Assembly (NCBI RefSeq): GCF_030813695.1
Contig: NZ_JAUSVA010000002.1
Location: 2,728,001 to 2,792,000 of the forward strand
DNA from: Kitasatospora herbaricolor
GTDB taxonomy: Bacteria; Actinomycetota; Actinomycetes; Streptomycetales; Streptomycetaceae
Direction: 5' to 3'
Length of the DNA: 64,000 bases
Shown here one piece after another: positions 21,058 to 29,903 of this stretch; positions within the stretch are counted from its first letter, which is position 1, and each line of letters starts with the position of its first letter. A program made the translations under genes and the position numbers. Under the pieces are notes generated by a model. It saw only the letters and a program-made list of their open reading frames with translations, was not told the DNA's origin and searched no databases.

Positions 21058-21087
21058 TTAGACTCCTAGATCGCGATCGCGTAACAA
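21058..21087 (+). promoter_or_regulatory. Candidate promoter of the leader ORF and PAP2 gene
   Basis: TTAGAC (21058-21063), an 18-bp spacer, then TAACAA (21082-21087) predict a start near 21,094-21,096, coinciding with the ATG of a 30-codon ORF. The rest of 20,711-21,057 shows no gene. Confidence 0.45.
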
Positions 21088-21095
21088 TGGGACGT

Positions 21096-21188
21096 ATGTC
21101 CGTCCCTCCGGTCTTCGCAGACACCACCAGCACCACCCCCTACCCCGGTGGGACCCACCCCCTCACCCCTTGGGGGGACATCCGGTGA
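21096..21188 (+). CDS. Possible 30-residue leader peptide coupled to the PAP2 gene
   Basis: ATG TCC GTC ... TGA encodes MSVPPVFADTTSTTPYPGGT followed by 10 more residues. There is no Shine-Dalgarno, but the predicted transcription start falls on the ATG, so it may be leaderless. Its TGA overlaps the GTG of the next gene (GTGA), the pattern of translational coupling. It has no homology I recognise. Alternatively it is chance, with the real PAP2 protein starting at the ATG at 21,248. Confidence 0.4.
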   Translation: MSVPPVFADTTSTTPYPGGTHPLTPWGDIR

Positions 21189-22213
21189 AGAATCCACGAC
21201 CGCAGGATGAGCAGACGGCTACGGCACGTCTGGCAGACTTCTCGTCCATGGGGGAACCGACCGAGAACCACGCAGCAGGCGCCGGGCGCCCCGGCGCGGC
21301 ACAGCAGAGCGGTTCCGTCGCAGGCCAGGCCCGAACGGGCCGGGTGCCGGACGGAGCCACCCGCGCCGCCCAGAGCCGCTCGGCGGCGATCCGCAGCAGG
21401 GTCCGCGAGCAGCGCCGCTCGCCCGCGAGACCCCGGCTGTGGTTCGAGCTCGCACTGATCGGCGTCAGCTACTGGCTGTACTCGCTGGTGCGCAACGCCG
21501 TGCCCGAGCACGCGACCACCGCGCAGCTGCACTCCTCGTGGATCTGGCACTTCGAGCGGGCCCTCGGGGCCGGCGTCGAACGCGCGGTGAACCACGGGGT
21601 CAACTCCGTCACGTGGTTGATCGTCGGGATGAACTACTACTACGCGACGCTGCACTTCATCGTCACCATAGGTGTGCTCGTCTGGGTCTACCGACGGCAT
21701 CCGGGCCGCTACGCGGCGGCACGGACGGTGCTGTTCGTGACCACGGGCATCGCCCTGGTCGGCTTCTACTTCTTCCCGCTGGCGCCGCCCCGGCTGATGA
21801 CGGGCGGCGGGTTCGTCGACACCGTCAAGGTCCACGACACCTGGGGCTCGATGGCCTCCGGCCCCGCGGCGCACGTGTCCAACCAGTACGCCGCGATGCC
21901 GTCGATGCACATCGGCTGGTCGCTCTGGTGCGGACTGGCGATCTTCTTCCTGGCCCGCCGGACCTGGGTGCGGGCCCTCGGGGTGCTCTACCCCGTGGCC
22001 ACCCTGGTGGTCATCGTCTCCACCGCCAACCACTTCTGGATGGACGCCGTCGGTGGCGTCGTCTGCCTGTCGGTCGGCTTCCTGGTGGCCCGCCTGGTCT
22101 ACCACGTGTGGGCCTACCAGCTGCCCCGGACACCCGCCCGCGAGGGCGAAGAGCGTCCGGTCACGGTGCCCGAGCAGTGGACCGCCCCCACCGCCGTCGC
22201 CGGGCGCCGCTGA
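21185..22213 (+). CDS. PAP2-family membrane phosphatase/phosphotransferase (Aur1/Ipt1-like)
   Basis: 342 residues. A disordered hydrophilic N-terminus (about 80 residues) precedes about six transmembrane helices. The PAP2 signature is present in its Aur1/inositol-phosphotransferase form: FPLAPPRLM, MPSMHIGWSLW and STANHFWMDAVGG (H-x3-D). These proteins move or remove phosphate on lipid or inositol headgroups in the membrane. The GTG at 21,185 is the first start with a G-rich ribosome site and overlaps a leader ORF. The ATG at 21,248 is an alternative that loses only disordered sequence. It is convergent with glnE. Confidence 0.85.
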   Translation: MKNPRPQDEQTATARLADFSSMGEPTENHAAGAGRPGAAQQSGSVAGQARTGRVPDGATRAAQSRSAAIRSRVREQRRSPARPRLWFELALIGVSYWLYSLVRNAVPEHATTAQLHSSWIWHFERALGAGVERAVNHGVNSVTWLIVGMNYYYATLHFIVTIGVLVWVYRRHPGRYAAARTVLFVTTGIALVGFYFFPLAPPRLMTGGGFVDTVKVHDTWGSMASGPAAHVSNQYAAMPSMHIGWSLWCGLAIFFLARRTWVRALGVLYPVATLVVIVSTANHFWMDAVGGVVCLSVGFLVARLVYHVWAYQLPRTPAREGEERPVTVPEQWTAPTAVAGRR

Positions 22214-22264
22214 GCGGCGCTCCCCCGCCCGCTCCGCCCCTCCGGGCTCCCCCGGCCCCGCTCG

Positions 22265-25200
22265 TCAGCCGTAGAAGAGCTGCTCCACCACCGCCCGGGC
22301 CCGCCGGGTGATCCGCCGGTAGTCGTCCACCAGTTCGCCGCTGTGGCCGGCCCCGTAGCCGAGGTAGCGGGCCACCCCCGCCAGCTCCCGGGCGTCCCCG
22401 GGGAAGCTGTCGCCCGGCCGGCCGCGGACCAGCATCACGGCCGCCCGCACCCGGGAGGCCAGCACCCAGGCCGCGTCCAGCACGGCCGCGTCGCCCTCCT
22501 CCACCAGGCCCGCCCGGGTGGCCGCCGCCAGCGCGGCCCTGGTCCGGGTGGTGCGCAGCTCGGGCAGCCGGTGCCCGTGCTGGAGCTGGAGCAGCTGGAC
22601 GGTCCACTCGACGTCCGCCAGCCCGCCCCGCCCGATCTTGGTGTGGGTGGTCGGGTCGGCCCCGCGCGGCAGCCGCTCGGACTCGATCCGGGCCTTGATC
22701 CGGCGGATCTCCAGCAGGTCCCGCTCGGGGACGCCCGTCCCGGGGTAGCGCATCGGGTCGATCAGCTGCCGGAACCGCTCGCCGAGGCCGGCGTCCCCCG
22801 CCACCGGCTCGGCCCGCAGCAGCGCCTGGCTCTCCCAGACGTGCGACCAGCGCTTGTAGTAGGCGGCGTACGAGGCGAGGGTGCGCACCAGCGGGCCCTG
22901 CCGGCCCTCGGGGCGCAGGTCGGCGTCCACCAGCAGCGGCGGTTCGGTGGACGGCGCGCCGAGCAGCGTACGCAGTTCGTTGCAGACCGCGTGGGCGGCC
23001 CGGGCGGCGTCCTCCTCCAGCGAGCCGAGCACCGGCTCGTGGACGAAGAGCACGTCGGCGTCGGAGCCGTAGCCCAGCTCGCGACCGCCGAAGCGGCCCA
23101 TCGCGATCACCGCGATCCGGGTCGGCAGGGCGCCGTTCCGCGCCTCCCAGCCGGCCACGCAGGCCCGCAGCGCGCCCTGCAGGGTGGCCGCGTTGAGGGC
23201 GGTGAGCGCCTCCCCGGCCACGTCCAGCGCCTCGGCCGGGTCGTCCGCGAGCCGGCCCAGCACGTCGGCGGCCGCCGTCCGGAACAGCTCGCGCCGGCGC
23301 ACCGAGCGGGCCGAGGCGACGGCCGCGGCGGAGGTCGCGGCCCGGCCGACGGCGGCCAGGATCTCCTGCTCCAGGGCGGCCCGCCCGCGCGGCACCAGGC
23401 CTTGCGGGTCGCCCAGCATGGCAACCGCCTCGGGGGCGCGCAGCAGCAGGTCGGGAGCGAGCCGGCCGGCCGACAGGACCCGGGCGAGCTGCTCGGCGGC
23501 GGCGCTCTCGTCCCGCAGCAGGCGCAGGTACCAGGGGGTGCGGCCGAGCGCGTCGGACACCTGGCGGAAGTTGAGCAGCCCGGCGTCCGGGTCGGCGGAC
23601 TCGGCGAACCAGCCCAGCATCACCGGCAGCAGGGTGCGCTGGATGGCGGCCTTGCGGCTGACCCCGGAGGCGAGCGCGGACAGGTGGCGCAGCGCGGCGG
23701 CCGGGTCGGCGTAGCCGAGCGCCTCCAGGCGCTCCCTGGCGGCCTGCGGGCTGAGCCCGGCGGCGCCGGCCGGCAGTTCGGCCACCGCGTCCAGCAGCGG
23801 CCGGTAGAACAGCTTCTCGTGCAGCCGGCGGACCTCGACGGCGTGCCGCTTCCACTCCCGCTGGAGGGCGGCGACCGGGTCGGCCCGGGTGTCGTCGTTG
23901 ATCAGCGGGGCGAGCGAGCGGGCCAGCCGGCGCTGGTCCGCCTCGTCCTTGGGCATCAGGTGGGTGCGGCGCAGCCGGTGCAGCTGGATCCGGTGCTCCA
24001 GGGTGCGCAGGAAGCGGTAGGCGGTGTCCAGCGAGGCGGCGTCGGCGCGGCCGACGTAGCCGCCGGCCGAGAGCGCGCCGAGCGCCTCCAGGGTGTTGCC
24101 GCTGCGCAGGGTGCGGTCGGTGCGGCCGTGCACCAGCTGGAGCAGCTGGACGGAGAACTCGACGTCCCGCAGACCGCCGGGGCCGAGCTTGAGCTGGCGG
24201 TCGATCTCGGTGGCGGGGATGGAGTCGATCACCCGGCGGCGCATCTGCTGCACGTCGGCGACGAAGTTCTCCCGGGCGGCGGCCTGCCAGACCATGGGGG
24301 CCAGCGCCGCGGTGTAGGCGGCGCCGAGTTCGGCGTCCCCGGCGACCGGGCGGGCCTTGAGCAGCGCCTGGAACTCCCAGGTCTTGGCCCAGCGCTGGTA
24401 GTACGCCAGGTGGCTGGCCAGGGTGCGCACCAGCGGGCCGTTGCGGCCCTCGGGCCGCAGGTTGGCGTCGACCGGCCAGATGGTGCCCTCGCCGGTGGTG
24501 TCGGAGCAGAGCCGCATCGCGCGGGCGGCGAGCCGGGTGGCGGCCTGGACGGCGGTGTGCTCCTCGACGCCCTCGCGCGGCTCGGCCACGAAGATCACGT
24601 CCACGTCGGAGACGTAGTTGAGCTCGCGGCCGCCGCACTTGCCCATGCCGATCACGGCGAGCCGGCAGGCGCGGGCGGCCTGCGGGTCCTCCCCGGCGGC
24701 GATGTCCAGGGCGGTCTGCAGGGTGGAGCCGGCCAGGTCGGCGAGTTCGGCGGCGGTCTGCGCGAGGTCGGTGGTGCCGGTGAGGTCGCGGGCGGCGATG
24801 GCGAGCAGGCAGCGCCGGTAGGCGACCCGCAGCAGGTCGCCGCGGTCCCCGCGCGGGGCCGGCACGCCCTCCCGGCCGCCGCCCCAGACGCCGTCGTACA
24901 GCGCCCGCAGGAAGTCCTCGCTGCCGGGGTGCATGTCCTGCTGCTCGAAGGTGACCAGCGCGTGCCAGTCCCGGGGGTGGCGGGCCAGGTGGTCGGCGAG
25001 CGCGGCGGAGGCGCCGAGCACGCCGAGCAGGCGGTCGCGCAGCGGTTTGGAGGTGGTCAGGGTGTCGCGCAGGGTCTGCTGCTCGGCGGCGTCCAGGGCT
25101 TCCAGCAGCCGGGCGAGGCCGAGCAGGGCGAGGTCGGGGTCGGCGGTGGCGCCGAGCGCGTCCAGCAGCACCGGGTCGTCGGCGAGCGAGCCGAGGCCGG

Positions 25201-25306
25201 GCCCCGCCAGCAGTCGCAGGGCCGCGCCGGGGTCGGTGAACCCCCGCCGGACCAGCCTTATCTCCGGCCGGCTGACCCGGCTGCCGGTGCGTTCCTCCAC
25301 TGCCAT
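22265..25306 (-). CDS. glnE: Bifunctional glutamine synthetase adenylyltransferase/deadenylase GlnE
   Basis: 1,013 residues with the two-fold GlnE architecture. Each half carries a nucleotidyltransferase domain with the G-G-x-E-L-x-Y-x-S-D-x-D signature: GKCGGRELNYVSDVDVIFV (about 225) and GRFGGRELGYGSDADVLFV (about 735). Each is followed by a GlnD/PII-uridylyltransferase-like helical domain (PVDANLRPEGRNGPLVRTL and VDADLRPEGRQGPLVRTL). It adenylylates and deadenylylates the conserved Tyr of GlnA-type glutamine synthetase and so tunes nitrogen assimilation. It is the first gene of the glnE ... glnA2 neighbourhood now split by the integrated element. Confidence 0.98.
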   Translation of the reverse strand: MAVEERTGSRVSRPEIRLVRRGFTDPGAALRLLAGPGLGSLADDPVLLDALGATADPDLALLGLARLLEALDAAEQQTLRDTLTTSKPLRDRLLGVLGASAALADHLARHPRDWHALVTFEQQDMHPGSEDFLRALYDGVWGGGREGVPAPRGDRGDLLRVAYRRCLLAIAARDLTGTTDLAQTAAELADLAGSTLQTALDIAAGEDPQAARACRLAVIGMGKCGGRELNYVSDVDVIFVAEPREGVEEHTAVQAATRLAARAMRLCSDTTGEGTIWPVDANLRPEGRNGPLVRTLASHLAYYQRWAKTWEFQALLKARPVAGDAELGAAYTAALAPMVWQAAARENFVADVQQMRRRVIDSIPATEIDRQLKLGPGGLRDVEFSVQLLQLVHGRTDRTLRSGNTLEALGALSAGGYVGRADAASLDTAYRFLRTLEHRIQLHRLRRTHLMPKDEADQRRLARSLAPLINDDTRADPVAALQREWKRHAVEVRRLHEKLFYRPLLDAVAELPAGAAGLSPQAARERLEALGYADPAAALRHLSALASGVSRKAAIQRTLLPVMLGWFAESADPDAGLLNFRQVSDALGRTPWYLRLLRDESAAAEQLARVLSAGRLAPDLLLRAPEAVAMLGDPQGLVPRGRAALEQEILAAVGRAATSAAAVASARSVRRRELFRTAAADVLGRLADDPAEALDVAGEALTALNAATLQGALRACVAGWEARNGALPTRIAVIAMGRFGGRELGYGSDADVLFVHEPVLGSLEEDAARAAHAVCNELRTLLGAPSTEPPLLVDADLRPEGRQGPLVRTLASYAAYYKRWSHVWESQALLRAEPVAGDAGLGERFRQLIDPMRYPGTGVPERDLLEIRRIKARIESERLPRGADPTTHTKIGRGGLADVEWTVQLLQLQHGHRLPELRTTRTRAALAAATRAGLVEEGDAAVLDAAWVLASRVRAAVMLVRGRPGDSFPGDARELAGVARYLGYGAGHSGELVDDYRRITRRARAVVEQLFYG

Positions 25307-25391
25307 CGCCCCTCCGGTACGCGGGTACCCGTGAACATTCGTACGACCTGTCAGCCTACGGCGCCGGTGCGGGGTCTGCTGCTCAGCACGG

Positions 25392-25422
25392 GCCCGCCCG
25401 GCCCCGGTGGGGCCGGGCGGGC
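25392..25422 (-). terminator. Terminator after the glycosyltransferase gene
   Basis: A 14-bp perfect stem (GCCCGCCCGGCCCC and complement) with a GGT loop lies 78 bp past the stop codon. Confidence 0.65.
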
Positions 25423-25499
25423 GGTCGTGCGCGTTGCGCGGCCGGACGCGCGCGGCCCGGGCGGTGCGCGTCCGGGCCGGTGCGCCTGCCGGGCCGGGC

Positions 25500-26864
25500 T
25501 CAGAACTCGATGGCGGTCGGGCCCTCGACCCGCAGCTCCGCGTTGCGGCGGGTCTTGGCCCACTGGCCGCGCCCGGTCACGATCCGGGCCAGCGCCCGCC
25601 AGGCGGTGACGTAGAAGATGTAGATGTAGAAGGCGTAGGCCAGCCCCCAGCCGAGGCTGCTCCAGAACCCGGCCTCCCGCTCGCACCGCCAGCGGTAGAT
25701 CGGCCCCCACATGGCGAACTGGGTGATCCCGAGGGCGGCCCCGATGCACAGCCCCCAGCCGCCGTCCGCGAGGAAGCCGCCGTCGCCGCGGACCATGCCC
25801 CGGGCGAACCAGAACAGCAGCACCGGGAAGACCAGCGAGGCGAACACCTGGAACCACGGGAGCAGCAGGTAGTAGGAGATCTCCATGACCCCTGAGTGGC
25901 TCAGCTTGGGCGAGCGCCAGACCCGGGCCAGGTAGCGGGTGCACTGCATGTTGCCCTGGCCCCAGCGGGTCCGCTGGGTGATCAGCCGCCGCAGGCTCCA
26001 GAGCCCTTCCTGGTCGACCGAGGTGTCGGTGGTGTACGCGGTGCGCCAGCCGTCGAGCATCAGGTCGAGGCCGAGCTCGAAGTCCTCCAGCAGGGCGCCG
26101 CGCCAGGGCCCGGTGCCGCCCTCGGTGATCGCGCGCATCGCGGAGAGCCGGGTGAACTGGCCGTTGCCGCCCATGCCGACCGTCCGGGTGTGCCGGCGGG
26201 CCATCTGGACGGCGGCCGTGGTGGTGCGGAACTCCAGGTCCTGGAGACGGACCAGGGTGCGGGCGGCCAGGTTGCGCAGCCGGCCGCCGTCCGGGACGGG
26301 CCGGCGCTCGTCCCGGTTGCGCATCCGGACCTCGCACTGCACGGCCCCGACCGCCGGGTCGCCGAACAGGTGGCCCGCCGCCATCACGTCGAGCCCGCCG
26401 GGTTCGGGGTGGCCGTCCGCGTCGAAGACGCCGACCACGATCTGATCGAGGACGGCGTCGGCGGGCAGCCAGCCGACCAGGGCCCGGTAGGCCGCGTTCA
26501 GTGCCTCGCTCTTGCCCGTCCTGGCCTCCGGCCGGCGCCGCTGCACCAGGTGCACGTAAGGGTCGGCGGCCTGCCGGGCGGCGGTGATCGCGCCGGTGGC
26601 GTCGTCCGAGTCGTCGTCGACGACCCAGAGGTGGGTCGACGGGAAGTGCCCGCGCAGGTACGCCAGGGTGTCGCCGATGACGGCCTCCTCGTCCCGGCAG
26701 GGGATGAAGAAGTGCCACTGGAAGTCGTCCGCGTCGCCGGACGGGCGGGGCTTGTGCCGGACGAACGGCACCACCAGGAACACGACGTAGCAGACGAACA
26801 TGAGGGAGAAGAGGAGCGACAGCGCCATCGCCAGGTCGATCAGCGCGTACTTGCCGTCAGTCAC
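25500..26864 (-). CDS. Membrane family 2 glycosyltransferase
   Basis: 454 residues. One N-terminal transmembrane helix (LIDLAMALSLLFSLMFVCYVVFLVV), then a GT2 catalytic domain: WVVDDDSDD (metal and nucleotide site), GVFDADGHPEPG (DxD), LLEDFELGLDLM (acceptor ED), and QRTRWGQGN, the QxxRW signature of processive or synthase-type GT2 enzymes. Three to four transmembrane helices close the protein. It should polymerise or export a surface polysaccharide from a nucleotide sugar. It is third in an apparent operon after the UDP-GlcNAc 2-epimerase and the LAATG peptide, which makes a HexNAc/ManNAc-type polymer plausible but unproven. Confidence 0.88.
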   Translation of the reverse strand: MTDGKYALIDLAMALSLLFSLMFVCYVVFLVVPFVRHKPRPSGDADDFQWHFFIPCRDEEAVIGDTLAYLRGHFPSTHLWVVDDDSDDATGAITAARQAADPYVHLVQRRRPEARTGKSEALNAAYRALVGWLPADAVLDQIVVGVFDADGHPEPGGLDVMAAGHLFGDPAVGAVQCEVRMRNRDERRPVPDGGRLRNLAARTLVRLQDLEFRTTTAAVQMARRHTRTVGMGGNGQFTRLSAMRAITEGGTGPWRGALLEDFELGLDLMLDGWRTAYTTDTSVDQEGLWSLRRLITQRTRWGQGNMQCTRYLARVWRSPKLSHSGVMEISYYLLLPWFQVFASLVFPVLLFWFARGMVRGDGGFLADGGWGLCIGAALGITQFAMWGPIYRWRCEREAGFWSSLGWGLAYAFYIYIFYVTAWRALARIVTGRGQWAKTRRNAELRVEGPTAIEF

Positions 26865-26890
26865 GGTCAGTCCTTGATGTCAGCAGAGAT

Positions 26891-26931
26891 GCCGCAGCAC
26901 CGGCCCGCGTCCAGCGGTCCGGTGCTGCGGC
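26891..26931 (-). terminator. Intra-operon hairpin upstream of the glycosyltransferase gene
   Basis: A 13-bp perfect stem (GCCGCAGCACCGG and complement) with a 15-nt loop lies between the stop of the 51-residue gene and the GT2 start. It could end part of the epimerase transcripts or protect the upstream mRNA. Confidence 0.5.
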
Positions 26932-26956
26932 ACGGGGCGGGGCCGTGGAGCCGGGG

Positions 26957-27112
26957 TCAGTCGTTCCTGCGCAGGTGCGACACGCGCAGCAGCAGGACAC
27001 CACCGACGAACAGCAGCAGCGCCACCAGCAGGATCTGGAAGGTCTGGTTGCCGGTCGCGGCGCCGGTGGCGGCGAGGGCCCCGCCGGCGTGGTGGTGGTG
27101 GGGTCGGTACAT
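26957..27112 (-). CDS. 51-residue LAATG-type cell-wall sorting peptide
   Basis: ATG with a GGAGG ribosome site 8 bp upstream. The product starts MYRPHHHHAGGALAATGAATG, then one hydrophobic helix (FQILLVALLLFVGGVLLL) and a basic tail RVSHLRRND. The order LAATG, hydrophobic span, Arg-rich tail is a C-terminal sorting signal of the LAXTG class used by actinobacterial class E sortases. Yet there is no N-terminal export signal or mature domain. It lies 13 bp after the epimerase stop, so it is co-expressed with it. It may instead be a plain small membrane subunit of the glycosyltransferase complex. Confidence 0.75.
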   Translation of the reverse strand: MYRPHHHHAGGALAATGAATGNQTFQILLVALLLFVGGVLLLRVSHLRRND

Positions 27113-27125
27113 GGAATGCCTCCGT

Positions 27126-28340
27126 TTACAGGGATGGGACGGGGGAAGCCACCGGGGGGACGGCGTCCGCCGCCGCGGCTACTGGAGGGGCGGCGGAAGG
27201 GCCGTGGTGGGCCGGCGACGTGTGCGGGGTGGGTGTACGGGCCGGCCGTCCGGCCAGGGCCAGCGCCAGTTCCACGATGCGCTCGCTGGCGCGCCCGTCC
27301 CCGTAGGGCGAGGGACGCGACGCCAGCCGCGCCGCCAGGGTGACGTCGGCGATGTACTCGCGCGCCACCCGGCCGATGTCCGGCCCGGGGCGGAGCAGGG
27401 TCGCGAACCCCGCCTCGACCGCCTCCGGCCGTTCGGTGCTGTTGCGCAGGACGATCAGTGGCTTCTTCAGCACCGTGCACTCCTCCTGCACGCCCCCGGA
27501 GTCGGAGACCAGCAGCCGGGCGTGCCGGGCGAGGCCGAGGAAGGCCCGGTGGTCCACCGGGTCGACCGCGCCGAGGCCGGCCAGCGCGCGGCGCAGGCCG
27601 AAGCCCTCGGCGCGGTGCAGGGTGCGCGGGTGGACGGGGAAGAGCACCGGCAGGCCGAGCCGCTCCAGCTCGTCCAGGATCAGCCGCAGCCGGTGCGGGT
27701 CGTCGGTGTTCTCCGGCCGGTGCAGGGTGACCAGGACGAAGCCGTCGTCGGGGACGCCGTACCGGCGCAGCATCGCCCGGGACTCCTCGGGGCCGGGCAG
27801 CGAGTCGGTGACCGCCTCGACGATGGTGTTGCCGGTGACGCGGATCCGGGACGGGGGCACGCCCTCGGCCCGGAGGTTGGCGGCGGCGGCCTCGGTGGGC
27901 GCGCAGTGCAGTTCGGCCAGCACGCCGACCACCTGCCGGTTGATCTCCTCGGGCATCGCCCGGTCGCGTGAACGCAGTCCGGCCTCGACGTGGATCACCG
28001 GGATGTCGCAGTATTGCGCGGCCTGCGCGCCGGCCGAGGTGGAGTTCGTGTCGCCCTGGACGACGACGGCCCGCGGAGGATCGAGGGTGAACGCGTCGCA
28101 GAGCGCGGAAATCATCGCGCCGATCTGCCGGCCGCGCGGCATTCCGCCGATTCCGTCGAGGCGTAGGTGCGGAGCGGGCAGGTGCATACCCCGGAAGATG
28201 CTCCCGGAGAGTGTGTCGTCGTAGTGCTGCCCGGTGTAGACCAGTCGCCCGTGTTCCCCGAGGCCCCTTACCACGCGGGCCAGTTTGACGATCTCGGGCC
28301 GCGTGCCGAGCACGACGGCCACCGAACCACCGCGATTCAT
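27126..28340 (-). CDS. wecB: Non-hydrolysing UDP-N-acetylglucosamine 2-epimerase
   Basis: 404 residues. Family motifs in order: LGTRPEIVKLARVV (residue ~9), TGQHYDDTLSG, VVQGDTNSTSAGA, HVEAGLRSRDRAMPEEINRQ, VTLHRPENTDD, VSDSGGVQEECTVLKKPLIVLRNSTERPE. It interconverts UDP-GlcNAc and UDP-ManNAc for surface polysaccharide synthesis. The last ~50 residues are a Pro/Ala/Thr-rich tail absent from typical WecB. I chose the ATG at 28,340 (AGGAGG ~11 bp upstream). It heads the epimerase-LAATG peptide-GT2 cluster and is divergent from a GH16 gene. Confidence 0.93.
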   Translation of the reverse strand: MNRGGSVAVVLGTRPEIVKLARVVRGLGEHGRLVYTGQHYDDTLSGSIFRGMHLPAPHLRLDGIGGMPRGRQIGAMISALCDAFTLDPPRAVVVQGDTNSTSAGAQAAQYCDIPVIHVEAGLRSRDRAMPEEINRQVVGVLAELHCAPTEAAAANLRAEGVPPSRIRVTGNTIVEAVTDSLPGPEESRAMLRRYGVPDDGFVLVTLHRPENTDDPHRLRLILDELERLGLPVLFPVHPRTLHRAEGFGLRRALAGLGAVDPVDHRAFLGLARHARLLVSDSGGVQEECTVLKKPLIVLRNSTERPEAVEAGFATLLRPGPDIGRVAREYIADVTLAARLASRPSPYGDGRASERIVELALALAGRPARTPTPHTSPAHHGPSAAPPVAAAADAVPPVASPVPSL

Positions 28341-28740
28341 TGGAGACTCGACCTCCTGGTTGACGGGCCGATCCCGCAAAAGAAGAGTCGCAAATCCCGG
28401 ATCGACTATCCATTTCCGGCGCGGATTTCCACTCCAACGGTTCGCATTATCACTCCGCCGGCCGAGCAGCCCGACCGTGAATACAATAATCACGGTCGCC
28501 GGCCGCACAAAGGAACACCCGTCCGAATTCCGGGAACCGCGCCACCCCATTGCTTACTGATAGCGTGACGCCCGGAAACAGCCGGAGGAACGGGCCCGGC
28601 GGCGGCTTTCCGGGTCCGGTTCGTCCTGTCGGAGCAGCGCGCGGGCGCACCGCCGCGCCGTCATGGATCGTGAGTGGACGGACACCGGCCGCCACCGAGC
28701 CGGACCGACCATGCCGAGCCTCCCCAGGAGGACGACGATC
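28341..28740. other. Divergent promoter region, no gene seen
   Basis: This 400-bp gap is visibly more AT-rich between 28,340 and 28,560 than its surroundings, as expected for promoters of the epimerase operon and of the GH16 gene. I see no conserved operator or RNA gene. Confidence 0.5.
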
Positions 28741-29529
28741 ATGAAGCCCACCCGCCAGCTACTGGCCCTCGCCCTGATCGGCGCGACCGCGGCCACCCAG
28801 GCAGGCACCCTCGCGCACGCCGACCAGCGTGGCCGCAGCGACATCGTCTTCAGCGACACCTTCGAGGACCTGTCCGTCGGCCGCGGCCACGACTGGGGCT
28901 GGCAGACCGCCGCCTACGCGCAGTGCGTCAGCAACTCCAACGACGCCAAACTCGACCACCTCACCACCTCGGCGCTCAGCACCGACAACGGCTACCTCAC
29001 CATCACCGCCACCCGCCGGCCGGACGGGTTCTGGAACACCGGCCTGATCACCACCGGCGACTCCTGCGACTCCGGCGGCAACCTCGCCGAGGTCCGCACC
29101 GGCGACACCATCCTCGCCCACGTCCGGCTGCCCGACACCGGCTCCGGCGCCTGGCCCGCCCTGTGGACCTGGCGCGAGGGCGGCAACGAGCTGGACATCT
29201 TCGAATGGCACAGCGACCGCACCGACAGCCTGGAGTTCGCCAACCACACCGGCCACAGCAACGTCCTCTACACAGCACCCGAGATAGGCCCCGGCCAGTG
29301 GGTCTACGTCGGCGCGGAACTCGGCGCCGACAACGTCACCTGGCTGGTCGGCACCGACCCCGACAACCTCACCGCCGCGTACGAGGACCACGTGGGCGTC
29401 GGCCCCGACTTCGTCTCGTACCCCGTCCTCAGCCTCTCCATCAACAACGGCAACTTCCATGCCGCGCCCGCCACCGACGAACCGGTCACCCTCGGCATCG
29501 ACTCGCTGTCGATCATCAGGCCGAGGTGA
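28741..29529 (+). CDS. Secreted GH16-family glycoside hydrolase
   Basis: 262 residues with a signal peptide (MKPTRQLLALALIGATAATQAGTLAHA, cleavage about 27). The catalytic signature GNELDIFEWHSD fits the GH16 pattern E-[ILV]-D-x-x-E, with nucleophile and acid/base Glu in one strand. Flanking strands (GAWPALWTWREGG before, LEFANHTGHSNVLYTAPE after) fit the beta-jelly-roll. It would cut a beta-1,3 or mixed-linked glucan or galactan outside the cell. The ATG has AGGAGG. Being divergent from a polysaccharide synthesis operon, it may act on the same polymer. Confidence 0.82.
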   Translation: MKPTRQLLALALIGATAATQAGTLAHADQRGRSDIVFSDTFEDLSVGRGHDWGWQTAAYAQCVSNSNDAKLDHLTTSALSTDNGYLTITATRRPDGFWNTGLITTGDSCDSGGNLAEVRTGDTILAHVRLPDTGSGAWPALWTWREGGNELDIFEWHSDRTDSLEFANHTGHSNVLYTAPEIGPGQWVYVGAELGADNVTWLVGTDPDNLTAAYEDHVGVGPDFVSYPVLSLSINNGNFHAAPATDEPVTLGIDSLSIIRPR

Positions 29530-29903
29530 CCCGACCGCCACGCGTGCCCGCCCCGGCGACGAATCACCCGGGGGCGGGCGAGCGGCGGCGGACGACCCGG
29601 CGGCGAACGACCGGCCGCCGGCGCTGAGCCGCTCCGGTCTGCGGGACCTGGTCCCGGAGGCCGGAGCCTCGCGCCGTCCGCTGCGGGAAAGTCCGCACCG
29701 ACGGCAATCCGGTGGCGGCCCGGCTACGAATGGTCACGGTGGCCGGGTCGCGTGCCCGACCGCCGAGGGTTCGTCAGCCGTCCGACGGCACGGGCGATCC
29801 CGGCAGCGGGCGGCCCGACGGCCGTCCACCGGTGGCACGAGAGCAGACCGGGCGGGGCCGCGAGGGCGGCCCGCGACGGTCACGGGACGGGAGTGACGGT
29901 CCG
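29530..29903. other. Intergenic region, no gene seen
   Basis: A 374-bp gap. Open frames are Arg-rich shadows, and no strong hairpin follows the GH16 stop. Confidence 0.5.
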
